Of a stretch of 64,000 nt of DNA, positions 42,315 through 55,370 are shown in pieces (position 1 is the stretch's first letter; each line of letters starts with the position of its first letter). The notes beneath the pieces were generated by a model, which was not told the DNA's origin, did not search any database, and saw only the letters and a list, made by a program, of their open reading frames with translations. This DNA comes from Plantago elongata (lineage: Eukaryota > Streptophyta > Magnoliopsida > Lamiales > Plantaginaceae). The DNA is taken from positions 1 through 64,000 of the forward strand of contig JAYMSP010000217.1 in NCBI GenBank assembly GCA_036897095.1, given 5' to 3'. The translations under genes were made by a program, and so were the position numbers.

Positions 42315-43580
42315 ATGGTATGATTTTGATTGCGTGTCGACTGGGTTTATGTTAACATGACACGTTAAATTTAATTTGTTTTCACATGTGTGGTTTGAGG
42401 TTTTGCACTATACTAGTTTTGAAAACGGTTGGTGATAGAAACGAGGTGAATAATACAATAAATAAGGAGAGTTACCGGATAGATTTTTCTTCTTTTTAAT
42501 TCAAGGGATTATGTTGAATGTAATGTGTGGATTTCGGATTTTCTTCTTTTGTTTTATTATTTAAATGTACGATATATCGTGTAAAAATTAAATGTAAATT
42601 CGAATTTTATATATTGATTTTGTTATATCAAAATGATGGTATTATTGTGTAATCAAAACTACTCGAAGATATACTTATTGAAACTTTTTGTAGACCATTT
42701 TGTTTCTGACGCGCCAAGTAAACACAATGCAACTCATCTTTCTTTATAAGTGTAATGAAATATACATTTTATGTTTTGACAAAATGACATGTCTATTTGT
42801 GTCAAATGTTGTATATCGTCATGACACGAAATTTAAAATTCATTGTAATACGTATAGAAAGGAATACATGGCTTTTCAATAATATGTTCAGTTAAAAGAT
42901 ATGATACAATATCATAAACGATATGAACAATGAACCTTGTCAAATAATTTGAGTTAAATATATTTTTCTTTAATTGTTATGTAAGCCAACTCGAACGTTA
43001 GATTGAAGTCTATTTCACATAAAATTTAATTAAAAATATAATTCTTCAGTGAATAATTTTCAAATAAATTGAAATACAATGAAGAAGTATCGTTGGAACC
43101 ATGATGCTGGAGTAGTAAGGGGAGGTACAAAGTTCGATCTTTAGTGGAGTTATAAAGTGATTTAGGAGATTGATATATTAGTAAAGCAATTATAATATTT
43201 GCTGTCTCAAAAAATATATCGCTAAAACTATTAGAACTTCTTTTAACAATATATATTGATGTATGTTAATTTAATAATTTAGACTTTTAGAGTAAATATT
43301 CATTGTTGCTGGGTGACTATGCAAATAAATGGGTATCAGGGGTTGAATGCAATGTAGCAGCAGATTATCCGAAGGTGGAGTGTACGTGTTGGACTCTTAT
43401 TGGTGAAATTGACACGTCGAGACTTTATTCTTTCTTTTTTCCTTTTCTTTTTGTTCGAGAATTTTTAATTCATGTTTGAGAATAGAATAGAATTGAAGCG
43501 TCAACCTTCGGCCCAAAAGAGGCCCTAGCTCCACGTGGTTAACGGCAAAAATATCTATGTTCTTTCTTAGCATTGCAACA
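42315..43580. other. intergenic AT-rich DNA
   Basis: No gene or transposon end recognised. Confidence 0.4.
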
Positions 43581-43870
43581 TACTCCCTCCATACGTTCCA
43601 TTAGAACTGAAATAATTTTTCGTTTTAGCCGTTCCATTAAAATAAAATAATTTTTAATTTATAAAAATAATTCCACAATACAACTTATTTGTTCACAAAT
43701 TATTAAACATGCATGTACTTTTATATCTCAAATTCATTCTTAACCAAATACTATATAATTTTCTTAAAAATTATACATTTTATCTCAAATTCATTCTTAA
43801 CCAAATACTATATAATTTTCTTAAAAATTATACATTTGAGATATGTTTCGTTTTAAATGGGATGGATACT
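43581..43870. mobile_element. Stowaway-like MITE with internal 57 bp duplication
   Basis: The left end TACTCCCTCCATACGTTCCATT is the usual Stowaway-type terminus. The right end, read in reverse, is AGTATCCATCCCATTTAAAACG, a degraded match. Inside, 43724-43780 is repeated at 43781-43837, which makes a small plus-strand frame with a 19-residue repeat that is not a gene. Confidence 0.65.
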
Positions 43871-44054
43871 CCTTCCGAATTAACATTACGGGCCTATTTG
43901 GATCACTATTAAAATTAAATATGTATTTAAACATAGCATATTAAACATCATATTTAACATACTTATACCAACGTATATTCATTTTCATTATTAAACATCT
44001 AATATTTTATTACTAATATGCAATGTTTACGAAATATGTAAACATTATTATTAT

Positions 44055-44140
44055 TTTCTTTAAACGATAAAGATGACTCAATCCCCTAACTTATTAGTTG
44101 GATGTGGAGCGTCTTACCAACCGAGCCCATTCCGATGTTA
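44055..44140 (-). repeat. possible tRNA-derived SINE fragment
   Basis: On the minus strand GGCTCGGTTGGTAAGACGC resembles a tRNA A box, and about 40 nt on GGGATTGAGTCATC resembles a B box. No poly-A tail or target duplication was settled. Confidence 0.3.
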
Positions 44141-46402
44141 AAAATTAATGGAACAAAATGTTCGTTAATGAGTACAAAAGTCTATATATTTTGATCTCTT
44201 TGGCTCCAGATATTTTGTATACGTGTCGATGTTTGGAAATAGCCAACATAAAATATCTGAACTTTTCTATAGTAAATGAACACATGACCTACTAATTGTA
44301 GGAGTGTACGTGGCGGTGTTAGGCTATTAGCTGACTTGTTTAGGACATTTTATTTGTGAGTATGGTTGTTACATATAATGGGACAGGATCTAGGAAAGTG
44401 CTAGTGACAACGATTTTATTGGTTTTTATAAAGCGATTTCATTATTATATAAGTTTAGAGGTACTAACGTGTAACCCAACTACATAATATACGTCTAAAA
44501 GTTCGTTTGTTAAGCAGCTTTATTACTTTGGAATGAAGTTTCTAGGGACTTTTGTTCGTCTAATTTGGCTCAACTTATTGGTTATTTATGTCTAGCTTTC
44601 CATTTTTTTATACATCATGTTTTATGGCAATTGGTCTTTCGTTGTTTTCACCATTTTTACACCTAACTCATATATTATGTTGTTCATTTAGTAAGTCTTG
44701 TAACTTGTGACACTTAAAAATATTTAATATCCTATAATAGGTAATGTTATATGTTCGAGATGCCAACTCTTATGTTTTCGATATTTTTATCTATACTTCA
44801 CTCAAAAGAAAAATTATATGTACTCATGTTAAAAGAAATTTTTTTTTTATCACTGCTATTAATAATGAATACAATTTTTCTTAACTTCGTATGAAAAATC
44901 AAAACATTCAACGGAATACATGAATTGTTCGAGATTGTCAAATAACTCGGTATAATAGTTGAAACACAAGTTATTAATTTAAGTGATTATATAGCAAGAC
45001 AGATAAATGTGCTTGCTAAGTTTTGTTATTGGTCATTTTGTCTGCCTCAAGGACCAATGATTAACTTTCCCTTTCAAGTAGAAGACAGGTTCAACTTGGT
45101 CAGACTCACAGGTAATATTCTAAATATAAATGTTCTTCACCATGGCATGTTTTGATTATCTTATTCTCACCTTCATTGTGTCATTTATTAATTGGGTTGT
45201 TCAATTTATCTTTTGTCAGGTGGCAGAAGTAGCGAGTTTAGTACAACTAAGTTTTTAAAAAACTGGAGTTGAAAAGTGGTGCATTTTGGATTCTCCAAGA
45301 TCTTGCTCTTTTCAGTTTTCACCACTAGACATGTCAATTCAAAGGATATTCTCCAATAAAATCATCAACATAAATGCTACTCCGGCATATTGAGGAATCG
45401 ACTGTCAACTAAAAATGCTGCAAACTTGGGCGTACAAATTTCAATATTCTTTTGAAAAATATATAATTCAAAACCGTACCTTTTCTTCGATGAATTTTAA
45501 TTTTGATATTCATATCAAATCATACCTCAAAATCAAATTAAATAAATAAAGAACTAGATATTTGACATATAAGTACTGCATAAAATAGGAAAACCGGAAA
45601 AGTACAATTTTCTAGGGTGTATGTTGAGCATATTATCTCATTTTAGGGCCCTTGGTAAAGTGATTCTTAGGCCTTTCTCCAAAGAGCTCATGATGAAGTC
45701 ATTGGCTTGTTTATACTCAACTTATCCCAATGAACATACCACATAATTTGAGTAGTTAATGTATTGGAATGAATTGGACTTGAGACCACGTCTTATAAAA
45801 CTAAAGCATATGAAATGCCTAATGATTCATTTCAAGTTAATGGTGACTACACCTGGGCAGTGAAGTGAAGAACACAGGAATAAATGAATGGATGGTGCTA
45901 AACTGCTAATTGCATTTCGTATTAATACCATTAGACCATGTAATATTGATCTGGATGTATCCGTACAAGAGATGGAATGTAAAGGTTTTCCATCACATGT
46001 TAGGATAGTTTTCGGTTAGGTGGAGGCCTGCCCCAATGAACCATACTCAGACCCATATTTTTAGATTGGGCTCAGGGCTATAACCTTAACAAAGGCAGCT
46101 ATCTTTTTTTTTTTCCTGGGAAATATTGAAATAGACCGAGCCTACAATTAATTTTCTGGGGCCAACAAAAACCTAGACCTAATGTGAAGCCCTCATAGCC
46201 TGCATACTCCAAGATATTAGGGCAGCTGCAGCTAAAATGTTTTACAACCATTCTAGAATTTGAAAACAAACAGCAGGCCCATACTTCTAAGCAAATCAAC
46301 CGGCAGTTAAGTTAAAGATATTACAAGACATTAGTAATTTTCATACCCATAGGTTCGATTGTTGAGCAGTCGATTACTACAAAAAGACAGTTGCGTGAAC
46401 AA
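44141..46402. other. intergenic DNA
   Basis: No gene seen. The final ~100 bases are the probable 3' UTR of the RPB3 gene. Confidence 0.45.
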
Positions 46403-49400
46403 TCAGCCTCCACGCATATGTGCTCCCAGCTCACCAAACTGCTCATCAGCTTCCACAGTGTCTGCAGACAGGCGAACAGCATCCAACTTGCGCTTCAGGA
46501 TATCTATGGCATTGATGAACAATTGCGAAGCTTTTACGGCACCAGTGGACTCCACTGTGAATATGAAACTATCCTCCTTAGCTTGGATGTCCACAAGTCC
46601 AGGTTTTCCCATAGCCTCAGCTTTTTTCAGCACCTCATCATCATAGGTGTATGCCTCAGCATCATGAACATATACCTGAAACAGGGGATCGTTAATTACA
46701 ATAAGATTTGCTTTGAGGGGACAATAATTTATCATACATGAACTTGTAATCTATTCAGGCTTCATTTGTATTGAGGGAGAATGGGGGAAAAGAAAAGAAA
46801 AAAGGGGAAAATAAGATTGGCCTAATTCCACCTATGGGAGCTAGGACCAAATTAATGATAAAACAAATGAGAATTACAGATAGTTCCTATTCACAGAGGA
46901 AAGGATTGAAGCGATAAAACAAGCTATTTATGATGAATATCACTAAAAAATTTAATGAGTTATGAGCAACCTGTCCCTTGGAATTGATGTCAAATACTTT
47001 TGTAGGGCTACTGTCTATAAACTCCTGCTTTTCATCAAGAGACAAGGTCGCCATCAACTCTTCGTTAATATCAATTTGAGGTTCATACATGAAGGTGACA
47101 GTTGCTGCAGGTGACCATTTGGCATGATCTTTACCAATTCCTTTCCGTGCAATGGCCCGTAATACCAGCTCTTGGCCCCGACGTAGCTTCACAATTATGA
47201 TTCCCCTGTATCGAAACATGATCTTATAAATTTCTGAATTTTGAGACCCTATGTATTGTTAATTGAATAAAATTATCAATACAAACAGATGGACAAGATA
47301 GCTTTTTTTTGTTTAAAAATCACATAAAGTTGTACTCAAGCTGTGACAAAACTTCGCGAGCTGTTACTTGGAAATTGAAATTCATGAGAACCCAGGGTAT
47401 ATTGGCGCAGCTTCAATCAAGTCATTCATAGATCCACAAGAATGATGCATGGAAGATTATTTTCAGTATATGAAAGCAGTAAGAAACAAACAAGCCAAGC
47501 TCCATGTATTTCCCAGCCAGATAATTGTGTTTAGTCGGCACATGAAAAATATGAGTAGACTGGAATACAGAGTGTCTGTAAAAAAATAATGAAGATTAAG
47601 AATCAACTGCACAAGTAATGTGCTTCTCTCATGTATATTCAGGTAATGGAACTGAGAATACACTGATGGGTTTTGGATTTTGAAACAAATGCAAAATGCC
47701 TTGGACACTGTTCATACTTCAGCTGAACTGAGCATCAGCCATCAGCGATTCAAGTTACCAGACTAACAGTTTCACTGCGAAAGGACCTTCAGCTCTCCTA
47801 CGGGCAATATCTAGAGCAAAAAGATGAATACCTAAACAGTTAAACCTATTTGAAATTAGACACTAGACTCAGTTCAGATTCTCTACCATCTCCAAACGTA
47901 AAATATTGATTCAGAGTCACCAATAATTCCTCTAAACCTTCTATTGAACAACTAAATTTCCGATTTCATTACCTATATCTTCATTTTTTTACATATCCTA
48001 TGTATTTTAGTTTTCTCAGGAATTGAATTAAGATCTGCTATTAAAGTTAAAAGTTTCATACGTAAGGACCTTAAAGTCTCCTATGGGCATGGTCTAGATC
48101 ATAGCTATCGATCCCGAACAGCAGCGCTCAACTGCCAACCCTAAATAGCGGAATAGCCGGAGTGGGATGACCACTATCCAAAGTATTGGTACTCATAATA
48201 TTCATACATATGCAAACAAATACCCAGAATCCAAGAAATTACTAATAATCACCAAAATGACTCATCATTTATTCATTTTTCATCACCAAAATCATCCAAA
48301 AAATCCTCAACCTCAACATGACCTCTTCCATTTCTTAATTAGCACCTCAACCTTCTTAATTAAAATACATCCCCATAGCGGCCGCTCCAGCCACTATTTA
48401 ATAAGAGTCCGCTCCATAGCGCCAGAAGCGGCACCATTGAGTAGCGGTCACAATCTATAAGTATGGTCTAGATCAGAAAATGAATAGCCTTCAAAGTTAA
48501 ACTATCTAACATTAGCCATTAGACACGCTTAAGATTATCTAGCTTCTCTGACTTACAATATAGATTCACAATCCCAGATCATTTTCTATATATTCATCTT
48601 TTACACAACTCAGGTGATTTGGTTTCATCATAAGTTGAATTGAGCATGAGCGTATTATGTTACCAGTTTTATTACAAAAGGACCTTCAGCTCTCCCTTAC
48701 GCACAATCTAGAACATAAAGATAAATAGCCTCAACCCTCAAGAATATCTAAAATTACACAGTTTACTAGCTTAACATTCTCTAGCTTCTCCCACCTTACA
48801 ATATTGGTTCACAGTCCCAAATCATTGAACAACATATATTTCAATACCATGTTCTACACCTTCACTTTTTTTATATCCTAGGTGTTTTAGTTCCTCGCAA
48901 GTCGCAAGTTGAATTGACCATATGAGGTGTAAGTTAACAGTTCCATTTCGAAAGGACATTCTCATATGGACATAATCTAGAACACAAAGATGAATTGACC
49001 ATATGAGGCATAAGTTAACAGTTCCATTGCGAAAGGACCTTCTCGTATGGATAATCTAGAACACAAAGATGAATAGCCTTGAGACTATCTAAAATTATAC
49101 ACTAGACTGGCTTAAGATTATGTAGCTTCTCCTTACTTACAATTAATCCACAGTCGCAAATCATTGAACGACTAATGTTTCAAATTTCCAAATCATGTTC
49201 CAAACCTTCACTTTTTCCATATCCAATGTGTTTTAGTTTCCTCGTAGGCTGAATTCAGCATATGAGATTTAAATTAACAGGTACATTTCAAAGGACCTTC
49301 ACCTCTCGTGTGGGCATAATCTAGAACAAAACGATGACTAGGCTTGAGACTATCTAAAACTAGACACTAGGCTGGCTTAATATTCTCTAGCTTCTCCTAA

Positions 49401-50208
49401 CTTACATTATTGAATCACTAGTCACATATCACTGAACAACTAAAATTTCAACATGTTCTACACCTTCACTTTTTCCATATCCTAGGTGTTTTCAGCATCT
49501 GAGATTTAACTGACAGTTCCATTTCAAAAGGACCTTCACCTCCCCTACGGGCATAATCTAGAGCCGAAAGACGAACAGCCTTAAAACTATCCGAAATTAG
49601 ACACTAAGACCAACCAAATCAAAACACTCTACCTCCTCCAACTTCCTCTACAAGCAACATAATCTACAAAACCTTCAATCAACCACACAATCACCAATTC
49701 CACCAGATCAAAACTAAAAACCACACAAATCAACACCTAAAACAATAAAACAAGCAACATACTTATTTTCACCAGCATCGAAACCGGTATCGGAGAAATC
49801 AACCGGAACAACCGTGTGGTCAGAGCTAATAAGATCCTTGGAAGTAACATCCGTAGTCGCATCACCCATGCACTTAGCCCTAAGATGAAATTCGACTGAG
49901 CAAAACTCACACTGACCGTCACCGTCACACGCGTCACAGTCACGGGAGAATCGCATCGCCATGGCACGCTCACTGGTGAGAGGGATGAGACCGAGCCGAT
50001 GAGCTATGAACTCGTCGATGAGCACGGACGAGTTCACCTCGATTTCGACCAGGTCGATGGCGATCGTCGGGACCTCGGCTATCATCACGCGCCGGAGCGC
50101 GTTGGCAATGCTGACGTCAGTGTCGTGGAGCTCGAACTTCATGAAATCGTCTCTGACAGTGCGGATTTTGATCCGAGGGAACCTCTGGTACGAGCCACCG
50201 CCTTCCAT
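46403..50208 (-). CDS. NRPB3: DNA-directed RNA polymerase II subunit 3 (RPB3)
   Basis: Core assembly subunit of Pol II, the alpha-like partner of RPB11, in the nucleus. Three coding exons, 49763-50208, 46971-47205 and 46403-46675, give 317 residues (about 319 in Arabidopsis). Residues 15-80 hold the alpha-like dimerisation domain ([20 protein letters not shown] and [17 protein letters not shown]). Cys 91, 94, 100 and 103 ([13 protein letters not shown]) form the RPB3 zinc loop. The C-terminus has the second dimerisation part ([19 protein letters not shown]) and ends LGAHMRGG. The ATG at 50208 starts [16 protein letters not shown]; an in-frame GTG further up is not needed. Intron 1 is 2.56 kb and consists largely of a tandem array. 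Confidence 0.96.
47750..49690. repeat. degenerate tandem array, ~6 units of 240-300 bp, in RPB3 intron 1
   Basis: Each unit reads, in order: AAAGGACCTTCA, GGGCATAATCTAGA, AAAGATGAATAGCC, ACTATCTAAAATTAGACACTA, TCTCTAGCTTCTCC, TTACAATAT, CATTGAACAACTAA, CACCTTCACTTTTTCCATAT, CTAGGTGTTTTAG. Units start near 47775, 48060, 48675, 48955 (with a short extra partial unit at 49025), 49290 and 49530. Unit 2 is interrupted by an insertion at 48102-48462. The last unit grades into the 3' side of exon 1. Confidence 0.9.
48102..48462. mobile_element. 361 bp insertion flanked by 13 bp direct repeats
   Basis: ATGGTCTAGATCA at 48089-48101 recurs at 48463-48475, and the array unit continues normally after it. 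The insert is GC-richer near its ends (GCAGCGCTCAAC, CATAGCGGCCGCTCC). Inverted ends are weak. It looks like a non-autonomous DNA transposon; the family is not clear. Confidence 0.6.
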
Positions 50209-50341
50209 TGTTGGTGGTTCGAAGCTCACCTTCACTGTGTGTGTGAGGTTTAGTTCAAAACCCTGCTCACGAAATGTTAGTGAGAGACTGAGAGTTGCAC
50301 ATTGCCGTTTTGGGTACTCCTTTTTGTCTCGTTTTACATAG

Positions 50342-51800
50342 GGTGAATTACATCTACAGACCCTATAGATATTATGTGATTACATTGTACTCCATGTAAG
50401 TGTGAATTGTTATACTAAAACCCCCGAAAAATATTCTAGTAATATATATTTGAACTTATAGAGTGTTTGACAAGCTTGTACCTTCGACCAGCTTATTCTT
50501 TTTCAAATGTATACTTGAGTAGATTTTTGAATAAGTCATGTCATTGCTAATCTATAGAAGTATATAACATTTATGCTATTATACTTGATTAGTGCCCATT
50601 ACATATGTATATTGTGTTTGATAATGTATAAATATGTTTTAAGTACTAATCACCACGTTGTGCTATGGTAGAAGTCTCTTCCTCTTACAAAGGTACACCT
50701 CCTACACACTGGATTGAAGCTTCTCTTTGTGTTGTACATTAACACTCTTAGAAAGTGCAGGGGTTAACCCTTATTAGTGTGTCATGTACAAGTTATGCAC
50801 ATACTTGAAATACTATGGTCTATGGATACTCCCAAACTTTCATACTCGGTGAGGTTGTAATTATTAACTTTGAGCTAGGAAAATTAATTCATTTAGTTAA
50901 TAAGTGGAGGCAAGTTCATACACGATCACAAGTAAAGTCGTGTTCGATGAACGAGATATTCGACCTGACTCGTATTGCATAGATTGCATCACTCACTATT
51001 ATGATCTAATACAAATTAAGAATATCAAAAGTTAGCATGTGTTTATTTTCCCCACATATTAATGTATGCTATAAAATTATGATTGTACCTAAACGTGTAA
51101 AAGGTGTTTTTAATATTGTATAACCAACACACATATAATTGGTGATCCTAAGCGTAAATGACAATGACTGTACTTTTTCGCCGATCACGATTGCAGGCAT
51201 TTGGATCCTGACATATTGGAGTATTTTAGTCATATAAATCAGTAGATTCAAAACTTTTATAAATAAATTTAATTAGTAATTATAAAATTGGATGGAAAAT
51301 TAGACAATGTTAATTTATTTATACTCTAGTGGAAAATGGTCGATGGCACTTTGCACCTCTGGGAAACCTTATGAACACTATCTTCGCTCTTCAAGAAACT
51401 TTGTGACCACGTCTCGAGTCACGATACACGCGGAGAATTACGGGTCGATTACGTTTTCGAATCAATAATTAAAAAAACGACCAATCTATAATTTGCACTA
51501 TGTGATACAACATTAATTGTATATTGTCACAATAAATGTACATTTTTAGGTGTGAAAACTTCATCATTTGCACCCTATGAACAACATTTTAATTCAATTA
51601 TACAATTTAAGGTCGTTTGTAGTAAACATTTAATTTTTCCAGGTCGTTTTTTGAAATTTGCTCTCAAATTAGACACTTGGGCGAATTTTCCTCTAAGTCA
51701 CTGTTCACCACTAACTTTTCAACATAACCAACTACATTTTCAGCTATTTGTTAAATAAAGCCTGAATGATCAGTTTCAAGATTCAGGTCCATTTGAAGTG
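50342..51800. other. intergenic DNA between divergent RPB3 and L7a genes
   Basis: AT-rich. Short frames at 51069-51251 and 51552-51758 have no similarity. Confidence 0.5.
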
Positions 51801-51801
51801 C

Positions 51802-51900
51802 TGGGCCGAAATATGGTAAACCCTATTCCGATCTGCAAAAGAATCCAGCAAATAAAATGCTTATGGACCAGGCCCATGATGTAACCCAACCAAACCCTAG
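51802..51900 (+). promoter_or_regulatory. Site II and telo-box cluster of the L7a promoter
   Basis: TGGGCC at 51802-51807, AAACCCTA at 51818-51825, GGCCCA at 51871-51876 and AAACCCTAG at 51892-51900, all within 165 nt of the ATG. Paired Site II (TCP-bound) and telo-box elements are characteristic of plant ribosomal-protein promoters. Assigned by motif and context. Confidence 0.7.
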
Positions 51901-51963
51901 CCTGGAGATATAACAAGGGTTTTCACAGTCTCCTCCATCTTCCTCTGCAGTAGCGAAATCGAA

Positions 51964-53863
51964 ATGGCTCCAAAAAAGGGCGTGAAGCTCCCAGTGAAGA
52001 GGAAGACCGAGAAGACGGTGAACCCGCTCTTCGAGAAGCGAACGAAGCAGTTCGGGATCGGAGGTGCTCTGCCACCGAAAAAGGATCTCGGCCGGTTCGT
52101 GAAATGGCCGCAAGTCGTCAGGATCCAGAGGAAGAAGATGATCCTCAAGCAGCGATTGAAGGTTCCGCCTCAGATTCATCAGTTCGCCAAGACTCTTGAT
52201 AAGAATTTGGGTAAGTTTCTGAAATCTGGTTTCAGGTTTATCATGTTCTTTATTACAATGTTGATTGAGTTTATGAGTATTGGTTGCTGTTAGTCAATGA
52301 TCGATCGAGGATATTGTGAGTTACAGTAGACTGTAGCTGCTGGTCGCAGTTTAGCTAGTCATGAGTGTATGTTTTAACCTCATTCTGTTGAATGTCTATT
52401 GGAAATAGTTATGATTAGTATTTGATACTTTGCAGCATAGGTGTTTGATATTATAATACATTAAGTTTGGTTGGGAAAATATGATGGAAAGATGCTGTTA
52501 TAGTTTACACTGTTAAGTGTTAATTATGTTTGAATTATGATAGTTATCGAATGAGCTAGATTGAATTTGTTCTAATTTCAGCCAACTGTTCGTAGTTTAT
52601 ATATCTACTGTGAATTCAGGCCCTATTTTGTGATATTTCATCACTTAACATGTCTCAAAGTAAGTGCCGTCTTTTGCTTAAGAGAACGGGCTTATTTTCT
52701 GAAAAATGGACTCCAACTATGTACGGAAGTACTTCAGGTCATTTTACTTAATAGAGCCTCCAATTATTTGAAATATGCTTACTTGGCATGTATAAGCCAT
52801 TCATGCCTTGTATTGTCTGCTTTTGTTTCAATTGGAATGAAGGATTCAATCTGGTGTGTTTTCACTTTCTAAGTGAACAATCTTGATAATGATATCATGT
52901 CCTTATATTGTGTTGCCAGGCGTAAAGAGTTTATATCTTTTATTACTTCTGTTTTTATAATCAATTTGCATACGTAACATTTTGGCTTTTGCAGTCTAGT
53001 TTTTCCTTTTCTCTAGTTGCAAGTAGTTCTCACAGTGTTAATGTTATTGATCATGTTTTCTTGTACAGCCACCAGTCTCTTCAAGATGCTGTTGAAGTAC
53101 AGACCTGAGGACAAAGCTCAGAAGAGGGATAGACTTATTAAGAGAGCTCAAGCTGAGTCTGAAGGGAAAACTCCCGAAACTAAGAAGCCTATTGTCGTGA
53201 AATATGGTCTTAATCATGTCACCTATCTCATTGAACAGGTTTAGCTTATTTTCTGTTATGCTTAGTATTGTTCTGTTTCATTCAGGTAATTAGACATGAC
53301 TGACACTTTGTGCTGCAGAATAAGGCTCAACTTGTCGTCATCGCCCATGATGTCGACCCTATTGAGTTGGTTGTCTGGCTCCCTGCGTTGTGCCGGAAGA
53401 TGGAAATCCCTTACTGCATTGTGAAGGGAAAGGCTAGATTGGGCACTGTAAGTCCATTCAGTGATTTGATCTCAGTTTTTAGATGCTTGATCTTTTTAAC
53501 ACTGTTTTAATTGTATGCTCATTTTAATATACAGATTGTACACAAGAAAAATGCTTCAGCTCTTTGTTTGACATCTGTGAAGAACGAGGACAAGATGGAC
53601 TTCAGCAAGATCTTGGAGGCAATCAAGGTAATACAGAGTGCCTGCAATTATTTCTATTTTGTTCAGGTGAATTGTTTGTTTCCAAGTGTACATCACTGCA
53701 GTATGCATACTGAAGTCTTGCTTCTTTATAGGCCAACTTCAACGACAAGTACGACGAGACAAGGAAGAAATGGGGTGGTGGTGTCATGGGTTCAAAGTCC
53801 CAGGCCAGGACCAAGGCGAAAGAGAGGGTTCTTGCCAAGGAAGTTGCCCAAAGAATGAACTGA
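51964..53863 (+). CDS. RPL7A: 60S ribosomal protein L7a (eL8)
   Basis: Component of the cytosolic large ribosomal subunit. Five exons: 51964-52210, 53069-53238, 53319-53447, 53535-53627, 53732-53863, giving 256 residues, standard length. The N-terminus is very basic ([20 protein letters not shown]). The L7Ae/L30e RNA-binding core is seen as [40 protein letters not shown] and [17 protein letters not shown]. It ends [14 protein letters not shown]. Intron 1 (858 bp) was checked by eye for C/D snoRNA boxes and none was convincing. Confidence 0.97.
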
Positions 53864-54392
53864 GAAGTTCTATCTCTATTAGTTTAGAACATGAAGTACT
53901 CTTGTTTCATCCTTGTTTATCTTGGATGAAACCTTGTTTTTGTTCTCGATAGATCCTTTGACTATATTATTTGAGGTCGTAATTTTTTGTTTGGAGGTTG
54001 TGATTTCATACATCACATATTTATCTTCATCGTTACATAGCTTTTGAATTAATGGACTTTTCTTGTACTGTAATTGGTTTTCATTGCAAATTTTGTTTTG
54101 AAATGGTTCTCACCTCATAGTGTGGTGTTTTAGGTAGGTTATATATCTGGCTTTCTGGCATTTTTTGGTTCAGACTTTACCTGTATTTTACTTGCAAAAA
54201 TCAGCCTTGCTTGAATTGTTAATATTACCGAAGATATCTTTGTTATACTATTGTTCTACGTTTGAGTGACATCTATTTCCCACTTGACTCAAGATGTAAG
54301 GATTAGTAAACATGTAATGTAACCTGATTGTGTTAAGTCTTGTTCGACTCCTTCCGATAAATGTGGTGGAGCTCATGTCTGGTCTAAAGTAA
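53864..54392. other. L7a 3' UTR and flank
   Basis: T-rich; no gene. Confidence 0.5.
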
Positions 54393-54609
54393 TACTCCCC
54401 CTATCCCATTAAATTTTAAAATAGTGATAAAAAATGAAGAAGTTAAGGAAATATATACTTTTAGTGATGAAATGTGTAATTTTTGTGTTAAGTTGAGGTT
54501 GTTTATTATTTGTTGGTGGTGGGTAATTTCATTTTTTAGTAATATATGAAGTTTTGGTTGGACGGTTAAAAATGATAAATGCATGAAGTTCGTTGAGACG
54601 GAGGTAGTA
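54393..54609. mobile_element. Stowaway-like MITE (217 bp)
   Basis: Left end TACTCCCCCTATCCCATTAAA and reverse complement of the right end TACTACCTCCGTCTCAACGAA are imperfect terminal inverted repeats with TA at both borders, as expected for Tc1/mariner-derived MITEs. It has no coding capacity; the minus frame 54384-54614 is accidental. Confidence 0.75.
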
Positions 54610-55370
54610 AACAAGATTCATATGGTGCATATAAGTTTTTATAAACCAAAGATCTAACCACCTTTGAGAATTCTTTGAACTTTCGAAGATATGATTTTTT
54701 GACGTTCAAATCTTTTATTAATATTTAACTAGTTTTGACAATACTGTTTATGGATCCAGGTATTTCATGAGTTGTAGTCGTCGACTTCGTCCACATCTCA
54801 ATTCGTGAACAAAATGAACTTATTTTCATAATGATTATGTTTCAGTTCGACTCATTTTATTTGAGCGCGTTATTGAAAAATAAATTAAATAACAGAGTTC
54901 GATCGAGCCTAATAGAGTATTAATTGGTCGAGCTTTTAGTTAATAAAAGATTAGAACATCAAATGAGATCCGAACACGTAATTTAGACTTTAACGAGGTG
55001 ATTCGAGGTCCCGATAAGTATAACAATTCATATCAGCTTCAGTCCGAAGAACATACGACCCTGTCAACTGATTCTGTATATGCACACAAGTGGATATGTA
55101 ATGGGTGACCACCACTCTAGCTGGAGTGGTGTCCACAGTCCACGCATTCACGTGAATGTGATGGCTGAAAGTCACTCAACCCGCTCAGCATTCACACCGC
55201 AAATTCAATTCAATGAATTTCCCCAATCTTCTTCCTTAAGAATTATCAATATCCCAAATTAGTAAATTTGCTGTCTGCAACCTAACCTAATAATAATAAC
55301 AATCAATCAATCTCTCACACACAAACATTTCTACCAGCCTTACAATCAGATAGGGGGAGAAACAAACAAA
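54610..55370. other. intergenic DNA and GPX promoter
   Basis: No gene. The leader before 55371 is purine-rich. Confidence 0.45.

Noticed and set aside
49714-50235. upstream in-frame GTG start for RPB3
   Set aside because: The ATG at 50208 gives the family N-terminus and length.
52211-53068. snoRNA in RPL7A intron 1
   Set aside because: Plant ribosomal-protein introns often host C/D snoRNAs, but no paired C and D boxes with a terminal stem were found by eye.
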